From Gilvimarinus algae (GTDB lineage Bacteria; Pseudomonadota; Gammaproteobacteria; Pseudomonadales; Cellvibrionaceae), in NCBI RefSeq assembly GCF_030518215.1, contig NZ_JAULRT010000052.1:124001-188000 (forward strand): a DNA stretch of 64,000 bases. The letters run 5' to 3'. Both the position numbers and the translations under genes were made by a program. The notes under the pieces were generated by a model. The model searched no databases. It was given only the letters and a program-made list of their open reading frames with translations, and was not told the origin of the DNA. This document shows positions 60,312-64,000 of this stretch, one piece after another (positions within the stretch are counted from its first letter, which is position 1; each line of letters opens with the position of its first letter).

Positions 60312-61322
60312 ATGACGATTAAAGTAGCGATTAACGGTTACGGACGCATTGGCCGCAATGTGCTGCGCGCACTCTATGAATCCGGCTATCGTGACCGCAT
60401 CCAAGTGGTCGCGGTAAACGACTTGGGTGATGCCAACCTGAACGCCCACCTGACCAAGTACGATTCGGTGCACGGGCGTTTCCCGGGCGAGGTATCCGTT
60501 AATGGCGACAAGATGATTGTCAACGGCGACGAAATCCTGATTACCGCCGAGCGCAACCCGGCCGATCTGCCATGGGGCAAATTGGGTGTGGATGTGGTCT
60601 ACGAGTGCACTGGTATTTTCACCAGTCGCGAGAAAGCCAAGTCGCACCTGGAAGCCGGCGCCAAGAAAGTGATTATTTCTGCCCCGGGCACCGACGTGGA
60701 TGCGACCGTGGTCTATGGTGTGAACCACGACACCCTGAAAGCGTCCGACGAAATTATCTCTAACGCCTCGTGCACCACTAACTGCTTGGCGCCAGTGGCG
60801 AAGGTTTTGAACGATAAGTTCGGTATTGAGCAGGGCTCAATGACTACTATCCACGCTTACACCAACGATCAACACCTGAGTGATGTTTTCCACAAAGACA
60901 TTTATCGTGCTCGCTCGGCGACCCAGTCCATGATCCCTACCTCTACTGGTGCCGCCCGTGCGGTTGGTCTGGTGCTGCCGGAGCTGAACGGCAAGCTGGA
61001 TGGCATGTCGGTGCGTGTGCCGACCATCAACGTTTCTCTGGTGGATCTGAACGTCTTGCTTCAGCAGGACGTCACGGTCGAGCAAATCAACGATGCCATG
61101 AAAGAAGCCGCCGAAAAAGACATGCCAGGCGTTCTCGTGTACAACGACGAGCCGCTGGTGTCTATCGACTTCAACCACAACCCGGCTTCATCCAACTTTG
61201 ACTCCAAGCAGACCAAAGTGATGGGCAGCCGCTGGGTGAAAATCATGTCCTGGTATGACAACGAGTGGGGTTTCTCCAACCGTATGCTGGACAACACCAT
61301 CGCACTGATGAACGCCAAGTAA
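60312..61322 (+). CDS. gap: Glyceraldehyde-3-phosphate dehydrogenase, type I
   Basis: Oxidises the glyceraldehyde 3-phosphate made by Eda. The 336-residue protein has the NAD-binding [17 protein letters not shown], catalytic Cys154 in [12 protein letters not shown], and the C-terminal [15 protein letters not shown]. The residues after VVAVNDLGD lack the NADP-specific pattern of plastid enzymes, so NAD use is expected. AGGAGAG precedes the ATG. pyk starts 12 bases after the stop. Confidence 0.96.
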   Translation: MTIKVAINGYGRIGRNVLRALYESGYRDRIQVVAVNDLGDANLNAHLTKYDSVHGRFPGEVSVNGDKMIVNGDEILITAERNPADLPWGKLGVDVVYECTGIFTSREKAKSHLEAGAKKVIISAPGTDVDATVVYGVNHDTLKASDEIISNASCTTNCLAPVAKVLNDKFGIEQGSMTTIHAYTNDQHLSDVFHKDIYRARSATQSMIPTSTGAARAVGLVLPELNGKLDGMSVRVPTINVSLVDLNVLLQQDVTVEQINDAMKEAAEKDMPGVLVYNDEPLVSIDFNHNPASSNFDSKQTKVMGSRWVKIMSWYDNEWGFSNRMLDNTIALMNAK

Positions 61323-61333
61323 GAGAGAAGGTT

Positions 61334-62770
61334 ATGTTACGCCGTACCAAAATCGTCAGTACGCTGGGCCCGGCATCCGAGTCGGAAGAGGTTCTGGAAA
61401 AGCTGATTCTCGCGGGCGTTAATGTCGTCCGCCTGAATTTTTCCCACGGCTCACCGGAAGATCACAAAAACCGCGCAGAGGCCGTGCGCCGTATCGCCGC
61501 CAAGCACAACCGCTATGTGGCGGTGCTGGGTGACTTGCAGGGGCCGAAAATCCGCATCGCCCGTTTCGCTAATGGTCCGATTCGCCTGAACATCGGCGAC
61601 AAGTTCATTCTCGATGCGGCACTTGACCGCGACGCCGGCAACGCCGAGCGTGTGGGAATCGACTACAAAGAGCTGCCGGGTGACTGCAAACCGGGCGACA
61701 AGCTGTTGCTGGATGATGGCCGCGTTGTTTTGGACGTGGACAAAATTGACGGCACTCAAGTGCACTGCACCACCAGTGTTGCCGGTCCTTTGTCGAACAA
61801 TAAGGGCATCAACCGCCAAGGCGGCGGCTTGACGGCACCAGCGCTGACCGAGAAAGACTTTGCGGACATCAAAACAGCGGCTGAAATCGATGTTGATTAT
61901 CTGGCTGTGTCTTTTCCGCGCAGCGCCGCTGATATGAACACCGCGCGCAAGCTGTTGCAAGAAGCCGGCGGTAAGGCGGGGCTGGTATCAAAAATCGAAC
62001 GCGCCGAAGCGGTGGCCGATGACGAGACCCTCGACTCCATTATCGAGGCCAGTGACGCTGTTATGGTGGCGCGTGGTGATCTGGGTGTGGAAATCGGTGA
62101 CGAAGAACTGATCGGTGTGCAAAAGCGCATCATCAGCCGCGCCCGCGCTCAGAACAAAGTGGTGATTACGGCGACTCAGATGATGGAGTCGATGATCAAC
62201 TCACCTATGCCGACCCGCGCCGAAGTCTTTGACGTCGCCAACGCGGTGCTCGACGGCACCGATGCGGTTATGCTCTCAGCCGAAACGGCGGCCGGTAATT
62301 TTCCGGTGGAGACAGTGCTGGCCATGGCGCGCGTGATTGTCGGCGCCGAAAAGCACCCTCAAGCGAGCTACGACACCTACCGGGTGGATGAAGAGTTTGG
62401 CTCTATCGACCAGTCCATCGCCCTGGCCACCATGTATACCGCCAACCATGTGAAAGGCGCCAAGGCGATTATCGCCTTGACCGAGTCGGGCACGACGCCG
62501 CGTCTGATGTCGCGGGTGGGGTCCTCCCTGCCGATCTTTGCCTTTTCGCGCCACATCGATACCCAGCGCCGCGTGGCTCTGTATCGCGGTGTGCAGCCCG
62601 TGCCTTTTGACACTCATGCGGTGCCCTGTCAGGAAGACTACACTCGCGCCATTGATATTTTGAAAGACAAGGGCGTGCTGGTGGAAGGTGACCTGGTCAT
62701 TCTGACCGCTGGCGATAGCAACCAGCTCGGCGGCACCAATACCATGAAGGTGCTACGTGTTGGCGATTAA
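61334..62770 (+). CDS. pyk: Pyruvate kinase
   Basis: Makes ATP and pyruvate from phosphoenolpyruvate. The 478-residue length fits the PykA (type II) branch (480 in E. coli). Motifs: [47 protein letters not shown] and [19 protein letters not shown] with the catalytic Lys in [12 protein letters not shown] 61334 follows GAGAGAAGG; the frame open upstream overlaps gap. It ends the central-metabolism array and is followed by a strong terminator. Confidence 0.96.
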   Translation: MLRRTKIVSTLGPASESEEVLEKLILAGVNVVRLNFSHGSPEDHKNRAEAVRRIAAKHNRYVAVLGDLQGPKIRIARFANGPIRLNIGDKFILDAALDRDAGNAERVGIDYKELPGDCKPGDKLLLDDGRVVLDVDKIDGTQVHCTTSVAGPLSNNKGINRQGGGLTAPALTEKDFADIKTAAEIDVDYLAVSFPRSAADMNTARKLLQEAGGKAGLVSKIERAEAVADDETLDSIIEASDAVMVARGDLGVEIGDEELIGVQKRIISRARAQNKVVITATQMMESMINSPMPTRAEVFDVANAVLDGTDAVMLSAETAAGNFPVETVLAMARVIVGAEKHPQASYDTYRVDEEFGSIDQSIALATMYTANHVKGAKAIIALTESGTTPRLMSRVGSSLPIFAFSRHIDTQRRVALYRGVQPVPFDTHAVPCQEDYTRAIDILKDKGVLVEGDLVILTAGDSNQLGGTNTMKVLRVGD

Positions 62771-62790
62771 ACTATGATCACCATAGTTTT

Positions 62791-62819
62791 AAAACGGCAG
62801 CTTCGGCTGCCGTTTTTTT
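62791..62819 (+). terminator. Intrinsic terminator of the gap-pyk unit
   Basis: AAAACGGCAGC-TTCG-GCTGCCGTTTTTTT: a perfect stem with a UUCG tetraloop followed by T residues. A smaller dyad AAACTATG-N5-CATAGTTT (62769-62789) precedes it. Confidence 0.93.
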
Positions 62820-62855
62820 ATATGATGTGGCAACGGATTTGGACGAGAGGCTGTT

Positions 62856-63680
62856 ATGAGGCGTTTGGCGTTGTGTTTTCTGCTCTGGTGTGTGGCGGGT
62901 TCGGTCGGGGCGAGTGAATCTCTGTTGCTGGAGCTGGACGGTGGCTGGCAGCAGGGCGGTATTGTGCGCGGCAAGGCGGTGCCCGGCAGCGAGGTGCGCT
63001 TTAACGGTAAAAACATCGCTATCGGTCCCAAAGGCGAATTTGTGGTTGGTCTTGGGCGCGATGCCGAGCCGACGGCTACATTGGCAATTCGCTATCAAGG
63101 GCAATCCTGGGAAAACGTCTACGATATCGCCCGGCGCGATTACCGGATTCAGCGCATAGAGGGCGTGCCGCAGAAAACGGTGACGCCCTCACAGGAGCAG
63201 CGTGAGCGCGCCCGCAAAGAGGCGGAGAAGGTCTGGTTGGCGCGTCAAACCGAGCGCGAGGCTACGGACTTTATGCAGGCCTTTAAATGGCCGTTAATCG
63301 GCCCCATCACAGGGGTGTATGGATCGCAGCGCGTCTATAACGGCGAGCCGCGCGCACCGCATTATGGCGTAGACATTGCCGCTCCCACGGGCACGCGGGT
63401 CGTTGCCCCGGCAGCTGGCGTGGTGACACTAGCCGAGCCCGACTTGTTCTACTCCGGTGGCACGCTGATTATCGACCATGGTCACGGACTCTCGTCCACG
63501 TTTATCCACCTGTCTAAGCTTTTTGTGGCTGTGGGTGATGAGGTCGGCCAGGGAGACGCGATTGCCGAGGTCGGCGCCACCGGACGGGCGACAGGTCCGC
63601 ATCTGGACTGGCGAATGAATTGGCTGGATGAGCGAGTGGACCCCACGGTGCTGGTAGGCCCGATGCCCAGTGCGCAATAA
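62856..63680 (+). CDS. Secreted M23-family peptidase
   Basis: A 274-residue precursor with a signal peptide (cleavage after VGA), an Ig-like N-terminal region, a charged linker helix (SQEQRERARKEAEKVW) and a C-terminal M23 domain: HYGVDIAAPTGTRVVAPAAG with the His and Asp metal ligands, IDHGHGLSSTFIHLS, and TGPHLDWRMNW. In the last motif the usual HxH is HxD, a variant common in one subgroup of these proteins. A peptidoglycan endopeptidase or a regulator of one is expected. Confidence 0.88.
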   Translation: MRRLALCFLLWCVAGSVGASESLLLELDGGWQQGGIVRGKAVPGSEVRFNGKNIAIGPKGEFVVGLGRDAEPTATLAIRYQGQSWENVYDIARRDYRIQRIEGVPQKTVTPSQEQRERARKEAEKVWLARQTEREATDFMQAFKWPLIGPITGVYGSQRVYNGEPRAPHYGVDIAAPTGTRVVAPAAGVVTLAEPDLFYSGGTLIIDHGHGLSSTFIHLSKLFVAVGDEVGQGDAIAEVGATGRATGPHLDWRMNWLDERVDPTVLVGPMPSAQ

Positions 63681-63772
63681 GCCGGCAGCACAGAGACACG
63701 GGGGCGCAGGCGGTGTAATATAGCGCCCCTTAACCGGGCTTGAGGCCCGGGCCAATCTGAGGTTACAGAGGA

Positions 63773-63970
63773 ATGATTGACAAAAAGTTGCTCAGCATAC
63801 TGGTTTGCCCCGTGAGTAAAGGCGAGCTTGAGTACGACCGCGAGGCTTCCGAGCTGGTGTGTTGGGAGAGCGGTCTGGCCTACCCAGTACGTGACGGTAT
63901 TCCCGTGATGCTGGAATCCGAAGCCCGGACGCTGAGCGATGAAGAAAAGCAGGCGCACAAACATCAATAA
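63773..63970 (+). CDS. Trm112/YcaR-family protein
   Basis: A 65-residue protein: [42 protein letters not shown]. In this family the CP..KG and P(V/I)R(D)GIP(V)ML patterns are diagnostic. In gammaproteobacteria it typically lies in the lpxK-kdsB region; its job is unproven, and eukaryotic Trm112 activates methyltransferases. Bases 63971-64000 hold no further feature. Confidence 0.93.
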   Translation: MIDKKLLSILVCPVSKGELEYDREASELVCWESGLAYPVRDGIPVMLESEARTLSDEEKQAHKHQ

Positions 63971-64000
63971 CTCCCGCCTTTGCACCTCAAGCAACCGATC

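Noticed and set aside
1-64000. Signs of prophage, insertion sequences, integrons or CRISPR arrays
   Set aside because: No transposase, integrase, phage structural gene or regularly spaced repeat was seen on reading the window; repeats found are terminators and operators.

Overview
The window looks like part of the chromosome of a free-living, polysaccharide-degrading gammaproteobacterium, most likely in or near the Cellvibrionaceae (Saccharophagus, Cellvibrio and Gilvimarinus relatives). The reasons are the standard gammaproteobacterial blocks yebC-ruvCAB-ybgC-tolQRAB-pal-cpoB, secreted or lipid-anchored pectin enzymes with polyserine linkers, a large TonB-dependent receptor, and a full Entner-Doudoroff gene array. 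This placement is inferred from gene content; I could not run a phylogeny. I saw no tRNA, rRNA, CRISPR array, insertion sequence or prophage.

Layout. 1-7844: yebC (truncated by the window edge), Holliday-junction genes ruvCAB, and the cell-envelope Tol-Pal operon. 7845-8343: no protein gene, but a strong candidate CsrB/RsmZ-type regulatory RNA on the minus strand just behind ppnN (8344-9759). 9760-15376: urease operon ureDABCEFG plus a small His-rich membrane protein, preceded by two NtrC-like sites and a sigma54 promoter. 15385-22861: GH105 hydrolase, aldo/keto reductase, cysK, an M61-like metalloprotease, an HPP membrane protein, and a 550-base gap with two minus-strand terminators. 21701-30844: a pectin block (PL1 pectate lyase, three-domain lipoprotein, TonB-dependent receptor) followed by PPi-dependent phosphofructokinase and class I aldolase. 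TGGTNNNACCA-type operator candidates lie before the receptor, and a related dyad lies before pfp.

31085-36306: mostly accessory minus-strand genes (LpxR-like outer-membrane protein, sulfotransferase, nitroreductase, two acetyltransferases, DUF606 membrane protein, Crp/Fnr-type regulator). 36559-43770: an ABC efflux operon (adaptor, ATPase, two permeases) joined to its own sigma54-type response regulator and histidine kinase, with a sigma54 promoter and a 12-bp dyad upstream. 43992-46318: trpR, trpE, trpG. 46600-48335: methyltransferase and aldo/keto reductase. 48555-52151: a four-gene operon (esterase, polysaccharide deacetylase, BlaI-type repressor, M56-M23 fusion protease) with a BlaI/MecI-like operator in front. 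52156-53247: GH84 enzyme. 53575-62770: pgi, edd, zwf, pgl, eda, gap, pyk, giving a contiguous route from glucose 6-phosphate to pyruvate except the 3-phosphoglycerate-to-PEP steps. 62856-63970: M23 protein and a Trm112-like protein.

The main regulatory story is the number of self-contained control modules readable from the DNA: a Csr-type RNA, NtrC/sigma54 control of urease, a sigma54 efflux module, a BlaI-type envelope module, TrpR autocontrol, and a GntR-type pectin/glycolysis regulon. The two best candidates for something little described are the BlaI/M56-M23/deacetylase operon and the CsrB-like RNA beside ppnN.
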